A DNA stretch of 64,000 bases from Bacillota bacterium (GTDB lineage Bacteria > Bacillota > Clostridia > Peptostreptococcales > Acidaminobacteraceae), in assembly GCA_025210655.1 (NCBI GenBank), contig JAOARG010000017.1:1-64000 (forward strand), read 5' to 3'. The notes under the pieces are model-generated. The model was given only the letters and a program-made list of their open reading frames with translations, searched no databases and was not told the origin of the DNA. Positions 54,745-63,931 of this stretch are shown in pieces; position 1 is the stretch's first letter; each line of letters starts with the position of its first letter. Position numbers and translations under genes: made by a program.

Positions 54745-55212
54745 TTATTCTACAGTTTTCTTTTCATCCCTAATCTTTTTTATCTCTTCTTCAAAAGTTT
54801 CAAGATCCTTAAACTGCCTATATACAGATGCAAATCTTACATATGCAACTTCATCTATTTCTTTCAATTTTTCCATAACTAAGTAGCCAACATAGTCACT
54901 AGATATCTCTTTTTCCATAGTACTATGAAGCTTTTTTTCTATAGAATCTACTGCTTCCTCTATTTCTGAAAGAGAAACTGGACGCTTTTCACAAGCCTTG
55001 ATTAATCCCTTTACAAGTTTACTCGCAGTAAATCTCTCCCTAGATCCATTTTTCTTAATAATTAGAATAGGAACTTCTTCTACCTTTTCGTAAGTAGTAA
55101 ATCTTTTTTTACACTCTATACATTCTCTACGTCTTCTAATAGATTGACCTTCATCAGTTGGTCTTGAATCTATTACCTTTGATTCGTGGTAATCACAATA
55201 AGGACACTTCAT
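54745..55212 (-). CDS. nrdR: NrdR, repressor of ribonucleotide reductase genes
   Basis: A 155-residue regulator with a zinc ribbon (MKCPYCDYHESKV; second pair in CIECKKRF) and an ATP-cone domain (VPILIIKKNGSRERFTASKL, split by nature at residue 46 onward). It senses ATP/dATP and represses nrd genes. It has its own strong promoter and starts the nrdR-pgeF-DUF512-der group. Confidence 0.97.
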   Translation of the reverse strand: MKCPYCDYHESKVIDSRPTDEGQSIRRRRECIECKKRFTTYEKVEEVPILIIKKNGSRERFTASKLVKGLIKACEKRPVSLSEIEEAVDSIEKKLHSTMEKEISSDYVGYLVMEKLKEIDEVAYVRFASVYRQFKDLETFEEEIKKIRDEKKTVE

Positions 55213-55252
55213 ATTAACACCTCAAGATTATTATTATGTAAATATTGCTTCA

Positions 55253-55282
55253 ATTATACCATATTTAGCCTAGTCGTGACAA
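55253..55282 (-). promoter_or_regulatory. Promoter of nrdR
   Basis: TTGTCA (55282-55277) and TATAAT (55258-55253) with an 18-bp spacer, 40 bases before the nrdR ATG and directly after the ftsZ terminator. I see no clear NrdR box pair over it. Confidence 0.88.
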
Positions 55283-55290
55283 ATTTAGAT

Positions 55291-55325
55291 AAAAAGGGAC
55301 CATCTCCAACACTGAGATAGTCCCT
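55291..55325 (-). terminator. Intrinsic terminator of ftsZ
   Basis: GGGACTATCTC pairs with GAGATGGTCCC (one G-U pair), followed by TTTTTATC on the minus strand, about 20 bases after the ftsZ stop. Confidence 0.92.
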
Positions 55326-55346
55326 GCTTCATACATTTTCTACATC

Positions 55347-56471
55347 TTATCTTTTTCGTCTAAGGAATGTCGGAATATCCAATTCCTTTTCAACCTTTTC
55401 TTCTTCAATTACTTCCTCTACAGTTTCAGCAACTATCTCTTCTTCAGCAGCTTCAACTTGCTCTTCTTTAACTTCCTCAACAACTTCTTCAGCTTCCTGT
55501 CTTTGAGCTTCTCTAGCAGCATCTTCAAATCCAGTTGCAATTACTGTAATTCTAATTTCATCTTTCATATCCTCGTCTATAACAGCACCAAAGATGATAT
55601 TAGCATCTGGATCAGCAGCTTCAGAAACAATCTCAGCAGCTTCATTTACTTCATAAAGACCTAAATCACTACCACCCGTAATATTAAGAAGCACACCTTT
55701 TGAACCATTTATCGTAGTTTCAAATAAAGGACTCTGTATAGCTTGTCTAGCAGCTTCAGCAGCTCTGTTTTCACCATTTCCTCTACCAATTCCCATATGT
55801 GCAAGACCTCTCTCAAACATGATAGTCTTAACATCTGCAAAGTCAAGATTTACAAGTCCAGGAATAGCGATCAAGTCACTTATACCTTGAACACCTTGTC
55901 TTAATACATCATCAGCATATTTGAAGGCTTCAACTATAGAAGTCTTTTTCTCTACAACTTGTAAAAGTCTATCATTAGGAATAGTTACAAGAGTGTCTAC
56001 TTTTTCCTTAAGTAATTTTATACCTTGATCCGCATGTTTCATACGTCTCTTACCTTCAAAAGTAAAAGGCTTAGTAACAACACCTACTGTTAGTATGCCC
56101 ATTTCTTTTGCAATCTCTGCAACTATAGGAGCAGCACCAGTTCCAGTTCCACCACCCATACCAGCAGTTACAAACACCATGTCTGAACCTTGAAGAGCCT
56201 GATATATATCATCTCTAGATTCTTCAGCAGCCTTAAGACCAACATCAGGATTTGCTCCTGCTCCTAGTCCCCTAGTAAGCTTTTCACCTATTTGAATTTT
56301 ATATTCTGCTTTTGAAGTGTATAATGCTTGCTTATCTGTATTTACAGCAATAAAAGATACACCCTTAAGATTAGCATCTATCATTCTGTTGACAGCATTA
56401 TTTCCACCGCCACCAACACCAATTACTTTAATTTGCGCAAATTGTTCTAAATCAATATCGAATTCTAACAA
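55347..56471 (-). CDS. ftsZ: Cell-division protein FtsZ
   Basis: A 374-residue tubulin-like GTPase forming the division ring. The nucleotide-binding loops [15 protein letters not shown] and [18 protein letters not shown] are clear, as is the T7 loop region with [12 protein letters not shown] Glu/Val-rich linker (about residues 315-360) leads to the conserved tail [11 protein letters not shown], which binds SepF. The start is TTG, eight bases after AGGGGG. It has its own terminator; no sporulation sigma genes follow. Confidence 0.98.
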   Translation of the reverse strand: MLEFDIDLEQFAQIKVIGVGGGGNNAVNRMIDANLKGVSFIAVNTDKQALYTSKAEYKIQIGEKLTRGLGAGANPDVGLKAAEESRDDIYQALQGSDMVFVTAGMGGGTGTGAAPIVAEIAKEMGILTVGVVTKPFTFEGKRRMKHADQGIKLLKEKVDTLVTIPNDRLLQVVEKKTSIVEAFKYADDVLRQGVQGISDLIAIPGLVNLDFADVKTIMFERGLAHMGIGRGNGENRAAEAARQAIQSPLFETTINGSKGVLLNITGGSDLGLYEVNEAAEIVSEAADPDANIIFGAVIDEDMKDEIRITVIATGFEDAAREAQRQEAEEVVEEVKEEQVEAAEEEIVAETVEEVIEEEKVEKELDIPTFLRRKR

Positions 56472-56743
56472 ATCAGAATCCCCCTTTAAAAAGTATTTAT
56501 AATAAATCCTTGAATTTTCTGAAAAGATAGTATTATGTAGTACCTAAGCCACATAACACATACTATATAATGTATATAATATATTATACTACATTTTCAT
56601 TGGAAATTACCATAAAATTTAAGAATTCATAATATTTTTATTGAATTTTTTTACAAAATCATATCATTTCCATGTATTATTGTCTGAAAAATTTGAAATT
56701 ATTCACTAAAAACATATATTATACTCTATTATCAATTATATTC
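56472..56743 (-). promoter_or_regulatory. ftsZ upstream region
   Basis: The 272-bp gap between sbp and ftsZ contains TATAAT on the minus strand at about 56583-56588 but no good -35 box at 17 bp, and a set of TATA/ATAT words around 56560-56590. ftsZ probably has a local promoter here. No gene is seen. Confidence 0.45.
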
Positions 56744-57088
56744 TTAGCTATCTCTTCTAATCTTATCTACAACTTTTCTTCTGATAATAGCTAGATTTTG
56801 GAAAAATCTAACTCCAAAAGCAAACACCGCTGCATAATATAAAGGAACTCCAATTTTATCTCCTACAAAAGCTAAACCAGCAGCCAAAACTGCGTTGGTA
56901 ATGAAACCAGATACAAAAATAAGTCCATCAAAAGAATTCTCAATATGAGCCCTTATTCCACCAAATACAGAATCAATTGCTGCCAATATGGCTACAGCAG
57001 AATATAGGGAATACTGGGCTGTCAAACTCACCGGTATATACATCCCAACTACTAGCCCTAAAATAATACCGACAATTGCTACTATCAT
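56744..57088 (-). CDS. sbp: Small basic protein Sbp (DUF1290)
   Basis: The 114-residue membrane protein has four hydrophobic segments (IVAIVGIILGLVVGMYI; SAVAILAAIDSVF; VSGFITNAVLAAGL; YYAAVFAFGVRFF) and the basic tail RRKVVDKIRRDS. It matches DUF1290, found next to DUF881 genes before ftsZ in many Bacillota and actinobacteria. Function is not established. Confidence 0.92.
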   Translation of the reverse strand: MIVAIVGIILGLVVGMYIPVSLTAQYSLYSAVAILAAIDSVFGGIRAHIENSFDGLIFVSGFITNAVLAAGLAFVGDKIGVPLYYAAVFAFGVRFFQNLAIIRRKVVDKIRRDS

Positions 57089-57125
57089 AAGTTCACCTCA
57101 TTTAAATTAGTCACTTCTTAAGGAG

Positions 57126-57842
57126 TTATTCTTCCAACACCTTTGAGTATCTATTATATATTGGGGATTTAAATTCTGGAATTGTCATAGAAATACTTGT
57201 ATTCACTTCAACGAATATTCCCCATTGCCTTAACATATTTCCGTAACTACCTGGTGCATTTATTGCACCATTTAAATAATCTCTATTTCCTATTGCTTTG
57301 ACTATAAACGGCTGAGCAAATACCTCATCATTTATTCTTATAGTAGGTCCGTTACACACGATCTTAGTATAATTGTAAATCACCCTTTGACCATTAACAC
57401 TTATAGCCTCAGCACCTGCATTGAATAAATCTTCTACAATCATTTGTATATCAGCATCGTGAACAATAAGATTATTGGGATTCTCATTTTGAATCAATTC
57501 TCTTTCTGCATCATTGATTAAAACCACAACTCCCGGTCCCCTAACCTTTGTAAGACCAGCTACTTCTTTATAGTAATCTATTTCTTGTCTTAATACTTCT
57601 TCTATATTTTCACCTTCATTGATTGCATCAAGTCGAACATTTATCTTCTCATCAATTTCACTTATCAGCTCTTTATATCTTTTTATCTCTTCTTTTTCCT
57701 TATCAATATTAATCTTCATATTCTTCAAATCACTCAAAGATACATACTTTTCAACATCTTCAAGCATCCTCACAAAATACACTGTAAGAGTAAAAAGTAA
57801 AAAGAACAACATGAAATATATTAACTGTCTTTTCCTAAGCAT
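57126..57842 (-). CDS. DUF881 protein, first downstream copy
   Basis: The 238-residue protein has an N-terminal membrane helix (LIYFMLFFLLFTLTVYFV), a coiled coil, then the DUF881 core: LTKVRGPGVVVLIND, LIVHDADIQMIVEDL and NAGAEAISVNGQRV. It lies in the division operon after a paralogue; the two are only distantly alike. The extracytoplasmic location suggests an envelope role, possibly with FtsQ. Unproven. Confidence 0.9.
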   Translation of the reverse strand: MLRKRQLIYFMLFFLLFTLTVYFVRMLEDVEKYVSLSDLKNMKINIDKEKEEIKRYKELISEIDEKINVRLDAINEGENIEEVLRQEIDYYKEVAGLTKVRGPGVVVLINDAERELIQNENPNNLIVHDADIQMIVEDLFNAGAEAISVNGQRVIYNYTKIVCNGPTIRINDEVFAQPFIVKAIGNRDYLNGAINAPGSYGNMLRQWGIFVEVNTSISMTIPEFKSPIYNRYSKVLEE

Positions 57843-57875
57843 GATTACCTCCTATTTAGACATACAAATCATAAA

Positions 57876-58595
57876 TTATTGCTCAACTGTATTAGCATAT
57901 TTAAATTTGATGATTTCATTTGCCTTTGGAATCACTACTTCGTCAAGTTTTCTAACATTCACTTGGTAATTTCTATCCCTAAACTGTGTTACTATACCAA
58001 ACACCTGATTTATGGCGCCATCTAAAGTGTCTTTATTGCCAATAGCCTTTATTGTAAAAGGTGGCAGCTGAGGTATTGAATTCACCATAAGATTGTTTCC
58101 TGCAGTTCTTACAGCAGTAATATTAATAATTCTTTCATCATTTAAACATATTGCTTCTGCTCCTGCAGCATTTAACTCATTTATAAGTTTAAGAATCAAT
58201 TCATACTCATACACTAAATTTACCTCATAAGTAAAATTCATTTCCTTAGGAGGATTATCTATAAGTACTTCTATACCTTGGCCAACCATCGTTTCATATC
58301 CTGCCAATTTTTTATACTTTAACAGATCTTGATTTAAAGACTTAATCAAGAGATTATCCTTTGATTCTGCATCTTCTATAGATGCCAATTTGTTTTCCAG
58401 GTTTTCATAATCCTTAAGAAGCTCTTCTTTTTCAATCTTAAGCACAGATAATTCAGCCATTAAATCCCTTGAACTCTGTACCGGACTTAAGCCCCCTAGA
58501 AAATTACTCTGTACAGCTTTAAACTGTACAGCCATTACTATACCGAGAATTACAGAAATTATACCGATTATTACCCTATCTCTGGTTTTATTCAT
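57876..58595 (-). CDS. DUF881 protein, second copy
   Basis: A 239-residue paralogue of the next gene with the same plan: membrane helix (VIIGIISVILGIVMAV), coiled coil (ELSVLKIEKEELLKDYENL), then MVGQGIEVLIDNPP, LVYEYELILKLINEL and NAAGAEAICLNDERI. ATG start. Tandem DUF881 pairs beside sbp are common in Clostridia. It lies just after ftsQ. Confidence 0.9.
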   Translation of the reverse strand: MNKTRDRVIIGIISVILGIVMAVQFKAVQSNFLGGLSPVQSSRDLMAELSVLKIEKEELLKDYENLENKLASIEDAESKDNLLIKSLNQDLLKYKKLAGYETMVGQGIEVLIDNPPKEMNFTYEVNLVYEYELILKLINELNAAGAEAICLNDERIINITAVRTAGNNLMVNSIPQLPPFTIKAIGNKDTLDGAINQVFGIVTQFRDRNYQVNVRKLDEVVIPKANEIIKFKYANTVEQ

Positions 58596-58633
58596 AAAAA
58601 ATCCCCTTATTTATAAAAAATAATGTAATCTAG

Positions 58634-59362
58634 CTAAAATGGTCTATAAGTAGGAAGACCATTATTACTAACATTTATTATTCCTTTTTTTATGCCTTTA
58701 CTAACTAAGTCTTCATAAATAGCATAAAATTTACTAAACTTCTCTTCAATATCCTTACCATTTCCAAAATCAACTGAAAGACCATTGAGGAGTTTTAGAA
58801 ATATACTGCCTTTCTCATAAGAAATTTCATCGGCCTCCAAAGCTTCAACTTGATTACACAAATCTACCAAATCTAAAGCTCTTTGAAACTCATAGGCGTC
58901 ATCCGATGTCATTATTTCACCTATTCTATAGCTTTCAATGTTATATCCCTTTATAGTCATTATATCAACTTCTTTATCTACCGATCTAAGAACCCTTCCC
59001 TGCTCATCAATAATTACATATGTCCCTGCTATAAAAATTGAAGAGAACTCTTCTCTTTCATAAACAGTAATCTCTACCTTGTCAGGAAATTGTCTTCTCA
59101 CTTCTACATCTTTTACATATGGATTCTCCAATAGTTTTTCCCTTGGACCATACAGATTTACAAGAAAAAAGTTATCATCCCCTGTAATTCCAGTATCTTT
59201 AATAATATCCCTCGGATCGAGATAATCATTATTTACAACAACAACCTGCTTTATATTAAAGAATCCTGATTTAATAACAACATAATATGAAAGTCCTAAT
59301 ACAGCAGAAATAATAATTATCAATTTTACTATTTTAAATATGCTCTTCCCTTTTTTCGACAT
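58634..59362 (-). CDS. ftsQ: Cell-division protein FtsQ/DivIB
   Basis: A 242-residue single-pass protein: basic start, membrane helix (IVKLIIIISAVLGLSYYVV), then a POTRA domain (IKQVVVVNNDYLDPRDIIKDTG, read as two parts, and KDVEVRRQFPDKVEITVYER) and a beta domain with VIIDEQGRVL. It acts in the divisome with FtsL/FtsB. It follows murG by 34 bp. Confidence 0.93.
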   Translation of the reverse strand: MSKKGKSIFKIVKLIIIISAVLGLSYYVVIKSGFFNIKQVVVVNNDYLDPRDIIKDTGITGDDNFFLVNLYGPREKLLENPYVKDVEVRRQFPDKVEITVYEREEFSSIFIAGTYVIIDEQGRVLRSVDKEVDIMTIKGYNIESYRIGEIMTSDDAYEFQRALDLVDLCNQVEALEADEISYEKGSIFLKLLNGLSVDFGNGKDIEEKFSKFYAIYEDLVSKGIKKGIINVSNNGLPTYRPF

Positions 59363-59396
59363 ATAAACCCATCCATTTCAATAATCTATACTAGGA

Positions 59397-60500
59397 TTAT
59401 TTTGATATTAATTTCTTTACATCATTGGCTATCACATCAGCAGAATCTAAAAAAGCCATATCTTTCGACTTTATACCCATTGCCTTAAGCTTTTTATCAT
59501 CTTTTATTAGTTCCATTACAAGTTGACTAAAGCTTTCATCTAAATTTTTCTCTTCAATAAGGATACCTGCTCCAGCTCCAGATACTACTGAAGCATTCAT
59601 AAATTGATGATTGCCAGCAACATTTGGTGAAGGTATAAGTATAGAAGGAAGACCTAGTGCGTTAATTTCAGCCAAAGTTAAAGCTCCTGCTCTTCCGATA
59701 ACTAAATCACAGGCCCCCATAACCACAGGCATGTTATCTAAGTATTTTTCTACTGATACATTTCCCTTAAGGCAAATATCCGAATTCTCAAGTTCTGCAA
59801 TAAAATCATTATAATATCTTTTACCGGTTACATGAATAAACTTTAGATCCAAATCACCCTGAATTTTTCTGATTAAATCCATAGCACATTGATTGATTTT
59901 TAATGCTCCTCCACTTCCTCCGAAGGAAAGAATTAACTTTTCGTCGTCTTTTATGTTCAACTGTTTTCTGGCTTTAGACTTATCCATTTTAACAAATTCA
60001 TCCCTAACAGGATTTCCTGTCATTATACTTCTATTTACATTTTTAAAATACTTTTTAGATTCTTCATAACTCAAGTACAAGCGATCTACCATTCTTGACA
60101 AAATCCTATTAGTAACTCCAGGGTAAGCATTTTGCTCATGAATAGCAGTCTTTACCCCTTTAAGCTTACCAGCCAGTACCATAGGACCACACACATAACC
60201 ACCTGTTCCGATTATCATATCTGGTCTAAAATCCTTTACAATTTTTAATGCCTCTTTTAGTCCTTTAAATGCATCTGAGGCAGATTTTATAGTATCTTTA
60301 GACAATTTCCTTCTAAAACCACTAACTGTTATTTCTTTAAAATTATAGCCGTACTTTGGAATAAGTGTGCTTTCAATACCTTTTTTTGTTCCTACAAAAA
60401 GTATTTCACAGTCTTCATATTTATTTTTTAAACTTTCAGCAATAGCAAGGGCTGGATAAATATGTCCACCCGTACCTCCGCCAGTCATTATTATTTTCAT
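59397..60500 (-). CDS. murG: MurG, lipid II synthase
   Basis: A 367-residue GT-B transferase adding GlcNAc to lipid I at the cytoplasmic face. Motifs are TGGGTGGHIYPALAIAESL, EQNAYPGVTNRILSR, SFGGSGGALKIN and the donor-site VIGRAGALTLAEI. It starts two bases after ftsW ends. Confidence 0.98.
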   Translation of the reverse strand: MKIIMTGGGTGGHIYPALAIAESLKNKYEDCEILFVGTKKGIESTLIPKYGYNFKEITVSGFRRKLSKDTIKSASDAFKGLKEALKIVKDFRPDMIIGTGGYVCGPMVLAGKLKGVKTAIHEQNAYPGVTNRILSRMVDRLYLSYEESKKYFKNVNRSIMTGNPVRDEFVKMDKSKARKQLNIKDDEKLILSFGGSGGALKINQCAMDLIRKIQGDLDLKFIHVTGKRYYNDFIAELENSDICLKGNVSVEKYLDNMPVVMGACDLVIGRAGALTLAEINALGLPSILIPSPNVAGNHQFMNASVVSGAGAGILIEEKNLDESFSQLVMELIKDDKKLKAMGIKSKDMAFLDSADVIANDVKKLISK

Positions 60501-60502
60501 AA

Positions 60503-61609
60503 TTAGTTTAACTCCTTATGGTTATTTCTCGAAATATTTAACAGTATACCCATTGAAAACATTGTAATAATCGTAGCAGTACCCCCATAACTAATAAATG
60601 GTAGGGGAATACCTGTAACAGGTAAGGCCGAAGTGGCTACCCCTACATTGATTATTACCTGTATAGCAATCTGAGCTGTAATACCAGTCGCCATTAATGT
60701 TGAAAACATATCTTCAGAATCCATGGCGATTTTGATTCCCCTCCAAATTACAATAAAAAATAGCATCATAACAAAGAGAGTACCGATAAACCCAAATTCT
60801 TCACCAATAGTCGCTAGAATAAAGTCATTCTGGGGCTCAGATATATATAATTTATTCTGAGTACTTTGGCCTAAGCCTACACCAAATAAACCACCTGCTC
60901 CAAATGCATATAAAGATTGGATAATCTGCCATCCAAAGGTGAGTTTATATTTAAAAGGATCCATAAAACTAATCCATCTGGCATATCTGTAGTCACTACT
61001 ATTAATAAGTACGTATAATAAACCTGAACCAAGAATCCCAAACAAAGCTAAGTGAGAATATCTCATACCTGCTACATATAAAATAGCAAAAACAATTCCT
61101 GCAATAGTCACACTTGTACTCATATCTGGCTCTAAAAGTATAAGACCACATACAATCCCTGTAACCACTAGATATGGTCCTAATCCAGATATTAAATTTT
61201 TAAGTTTCTTAGTATTGTTGCTTACGCTTGCTGATATGAAACAAATCATACCCAATTTAGCAACCTCTGAAGGCATAAAAGTATAGCCCATAAACTTAAG
61301 CCATCTAGTAGAATTATTATATGTCGTACCAAGGGGAGTCAAGACTAGGGCAAGCAACACAATACTTCCTAGCAATATTACTCCCGACAATCTCTTATAC
61401 ATTTTTATCCTGAATATAAATGTTGAAGACATCATTGCTATAAATCCAATGATACACATTATTGTATTTCTTCTAAAAAAGTAATACTTGTCATTCCATT
61501 TAACCATGGAATAATAGTAAGAACTGCTAAAAACCATAGTGATACCGATAAGAACCAATAATATTACAGATATAAACAAGATGTAATCAAAAGAACCCTT
61601 CTTCTTCAT
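60503..61609 (-). CDS. ftsW: FtsW/SpoVE-family glycan polymerase
   Basis: A 368-residue SEDS protein with about ten membrane helices. Family segments are GTTYNNSTRWLKFMG, FMPSEVAKLGMI, LLEPDMSTS, and the C-terminal VGVATSALPVTGIPLPFISYGG. It polymerises septal peptidoglycan with a partner PBP. I chose ATG 61609, seven bases after AAGGGG; a GTG three bases upstream is possible. Whether FtsW, RodA or SpoVE cannot be fixed by sequence, but position in the cluster supports FtsW. Confidence 0.94.
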   Translation of the reverse strand: MKKKGSFDYILFISVILLVLIGITMVFSSSYYYSMVKWNDKYYFFRRNTIMCIIGFIAMMSSTFIFRIKMYKRLSGVILLGSIVLLALVLTPLGTTYNNSTRWLKFMGYTFMPSEVAKLGMICFISASVSNNTKKLKNLISGLGPYLVVTGIVCGLILLEPDMSTSVTIAGIVFAILYVAGMRYSHLALFGILGSGLLYVLINSSDYRYARWISFMDPFKYKLTFGWQIIQSLYAFGAGGLFGVGLGQSTQNKLYISEPQNDFILATIGEEFGFIGTLFVMMLFFIVIWRGIKIAMDSEDMFSTLMATGITAQIAIQVIINVGVATSALPVTGIPLPFISYGGTATIITMFSMGILLNISRNNHKELN

Positions 61610-61612
61610 CAC

Positions 61613-62962
61613 TTATCCCCTTAATTCTTTTACGCACTGTTTAAAGTGTTTTCCTCTCACTTCGAAATTTTCATACATATCCCAACTTGCGCATGCTGGT
61701 GACAACAATATATTCATATCTTCACTACTTATTTCGTATGCCTTTTCTACAGCTTCCTTCATGTCAGAAACTATATAAACTTTATTAAATCCAGCATCCC
61801 TACAAGACTTTTCTATGATATATTTAGTATCTCCAAGTGCAACAACAGAGTCTACTGTTTGACCAAAACTTTTTACCATTTCATCAAACTCGCTCCCCTT
61901 GTCCTTACCACCTAAAATTAATACCGTTGCTTTATCCATAGCTTTTATTGCAACCATTGTCGCATCTGGATTAGTGCCCTTAGAATCATTAAAGAAGTAT
62001 CTACCATCAAACTCTTCTACATACTCAATTCTATGCTCTACACCTTTAAAGTCTAAAACCGATTTTCTAATCACTTCTAAATCAACACCATATGCATACG
62101 CCATCAAGGCTGCAGCCATCACATTTTCATAATTATGATCTCCTTTTACAAAAAGATCCTTTATATTACAAAGTACTTTTTCATCAGTAATTTTAAGTAT
62201 TATTTCATCACCTTTTAGAAACGCACCCTTATCAACTTTTCCTTTAGATGAAAATTGAAGTATTGTACCCGGGTAATCCTTTAAATTAAAATCATCCTTG
62301 CAATTACTATTTATAACAAGAAAGCTATCTTCCCCATGATTTTCGAAGATTCTTGCCTTTGCTTCAATATAGTTTTCCATAGTCTTATGTCTATTAAGAT
62401 GATCTGGTGTAATATTTAGCATAGCTGCGATCTTTGGATTAAATTCCTCAACGGTCTCAAGCTGAAATGAACTAACTTCAGTAACAAATATAGATTTTTC
62501 TGTTGAATCTAGTACCTTTTCAACAACAGGATATCCTATATTACCAACCAGCCTCATATCAGCCCCACTGTTTTCAAAAATATCTCCCACAAGTGTAGTA
62601 GTTGTAGTTTTACCATTAGTTCCAGTTAAAGCTATAAAGTCTCCCTTGGCTATCAAATATCCAAGTTCAAGTTCTCCAATTACCTTTACTCCCGTTTCTC
62701 TTGCTTCCTTAAGAAATCCCAAGTCAGTTGGCACTCCAGGACTAAGTACAACATAATCAAAAGTTGACATATCACTTGGAGTTTCACCTAGTATCTTTTG
62801 GTCGTAAATGCCTTCAAGTTTTTTGATTTTCTCACCAAGTACTTCTTCACTCGAGGAATCATTTATTGTCACAATAGCGCCTAACTCTTTTAATAGTTTG
62901 GCTGCTCCAATCCCTGATCTAGCCATACCTACAACAAGTACTTTTTTACCTTCAAAATTCAT
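61613..62962 (-). CDS. murD: MurD, UDP-MurNAc-L-alanine:D-glutamate ligase
   Basis: A 449-residue Mur ligase with an N-terminal Rossmann domain (KKVLVVGMARSGIGAAKLL), ATP loop LTGTNGKTTTTTL, the segment LNITPDHLNRH, and the C-terminal GGKDKGSEF and LLSPACASWDMYENFEVRG (read as one typical MurD tail). I chose ATG 62962 with GCAGGTG upstream; GTG 62968 is possible. It lies between mraY and ftsW. Confidence 0.97.
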   Translation of the reverse strand: MNFEGKKVLVVGMARSGIGAAKLLKELGAIVTINDSSSEEVLGEKIKKLEGIYDQKILGETPSDMSTFDYVVLSPGVPTDLGFLKEARETGVKVIGELELGYLIAKGDFIALTGTNGKTTTTTLVGDIFENSGADMRLVGNIGYPVVEKVLDSTEKSIFVTEVSSFQLETVEEFNPKIAAMLNITPDHLNRHKTMENYIEAKARIFENHGEDSFLVINSNCKDDFNLKDYPGTILQFSSKGKVDKGAFLKGDEIILKITDEKVLCNIKDLFVKGDHNYENVMAAALMAYAYGVDLEVIRKSVLDFKGVEHRIEYVEEFDGRYFFNDSKGTNPDATMVAIKAMDKATVLILGGKDKGSEFDEMVKSFGQTVDSVVALGDTKYIIEKSCRDAGFNKVYIVSDMKEAVEKAYEISSEDMNILLSPACASWDMYENFEVRGKHFKQCVKELRG

Positions 62963-62983
62963 ATTCACACCTGCTTTATTATT

Positions 62984-63931
62984 TTATACAATCAAATATG
63001 CTACGATACATAATATAACACTTACTATTCTAAATACCCTTACTACTTTAGTTTCCTTCCATCCTGAAAGCTCGTAATGATGATGTAGGGGACTCATTTT
63101 AAATACTCTTTTGCCTGTAGTCTTAAAAGAAATTACCTGAATAATTACAGAAAGAGTTTCTGCTACAAAAATTCCACCAGCAACAGGAATAAGTAACACT
63201 GACTTAGTTAAAATTGCCATAGCAGCTATTGCACCACCTAGTGCTAAAGATCCTGTATCACCCATGAATACTTTCGCTGGGAAATTATTATATTTTAAAA
63301 ATCCGATACAACCACCCATTAAAGCCGCTGCAAATACTGCAACACTTAGGTATCCCATTGTATAAGCAAAATATCCGAAAAATCCTGTTACAATTAATGT
63401 AATACTTCCAGCTAGTCCGTCAAGACCATCTGTAAGATTCACTGCGTTTGTTACAGCTAACATTACAAACACCATAAAAGGTATATATAAGAAGCCTAAA
63501 TCAATATATTTTTTGATAATCGGTACATAAATATCTGTGCCCATTCTAGAAGCATAATAGGCTAATACAACTGATACAAGAAGTTGTCCAATTATTTTCT
63601 GATATGCCCTTAGGCCTAAATTTCTTTTTAATACTACTTTTATATAATCATCTAAAAATCCTATCAAACCAAAACCTATAGTTGAAAATAACATTAGATT
63701 CATGTTTGTATCAAGCTTAAAATAACTTGCGATACCAAAGACTAGTCCGATTAGAATTATTATTCCTCCCATAGTAGGAGTTCCTGCTTTACTCATGTGG
63801 GATTTTGGTCCCTCTTCCCTAATACTTTGACCAACCTTTAATCGTCTTAACATTGGTAATATAATAGGTCCCGATCCTAGGGACGCAACTACTGCTACAA
63901 CAAATGCAATTAATACCGTCTTCATTTCCAT
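62984..63931 (-). CDS. mraY: MraY, phospho-MurNAc-pentapeptide transferase
   Basis: A 315-residue ten-helix membrane enzyme making lipid I from UDP-MurNAc-pentapeptide and undecaprenyl phosphate. Signature motifs are SKAGTPTMGG, GFLDDYIKV with the aspartate pair, NAVNLTDGLDGLAG, and the HHHYELSGW-type SPLHHHYELSGWKE. Its ATG shares one base with the murF stop (TAATG). Confidence 0.98.
   Translation of the reverse strand: MEMKTVLIAFVVAVVASLGSGPIILPMLRRLKVGQSIREEGPKSHMSKAGTPTMGGIIILIGLVFGIASYFKLDTNMNLMLFSTIGFGLIGFLDDYIKVVLKRNLGLRAYQKIIGQLLVSVVLAYYASRMGTDIYVPIIKKYIDLGFLYIPFMVFVMLAVTNAVNLTDGLDGLAGSITLIVTGFFGYFAYTMGYLSVAVFAAALMGGCIGFLKYNNFPAKVFMGDTGSLALGGAIAAMAILTKSVLLIPVAGGIFVAETLSVIIQVISFKTTGKRVFKMSPLHHHYELSGWKETKVVRVFRIVSVILCIVAYLIV

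Noticed and set aside
55213..55290. NrdR box in the nrdR promoter
   Set aside because: I could not find the paired 16-bp ACA-type boxes; autoregulation is not supported by the sequence.
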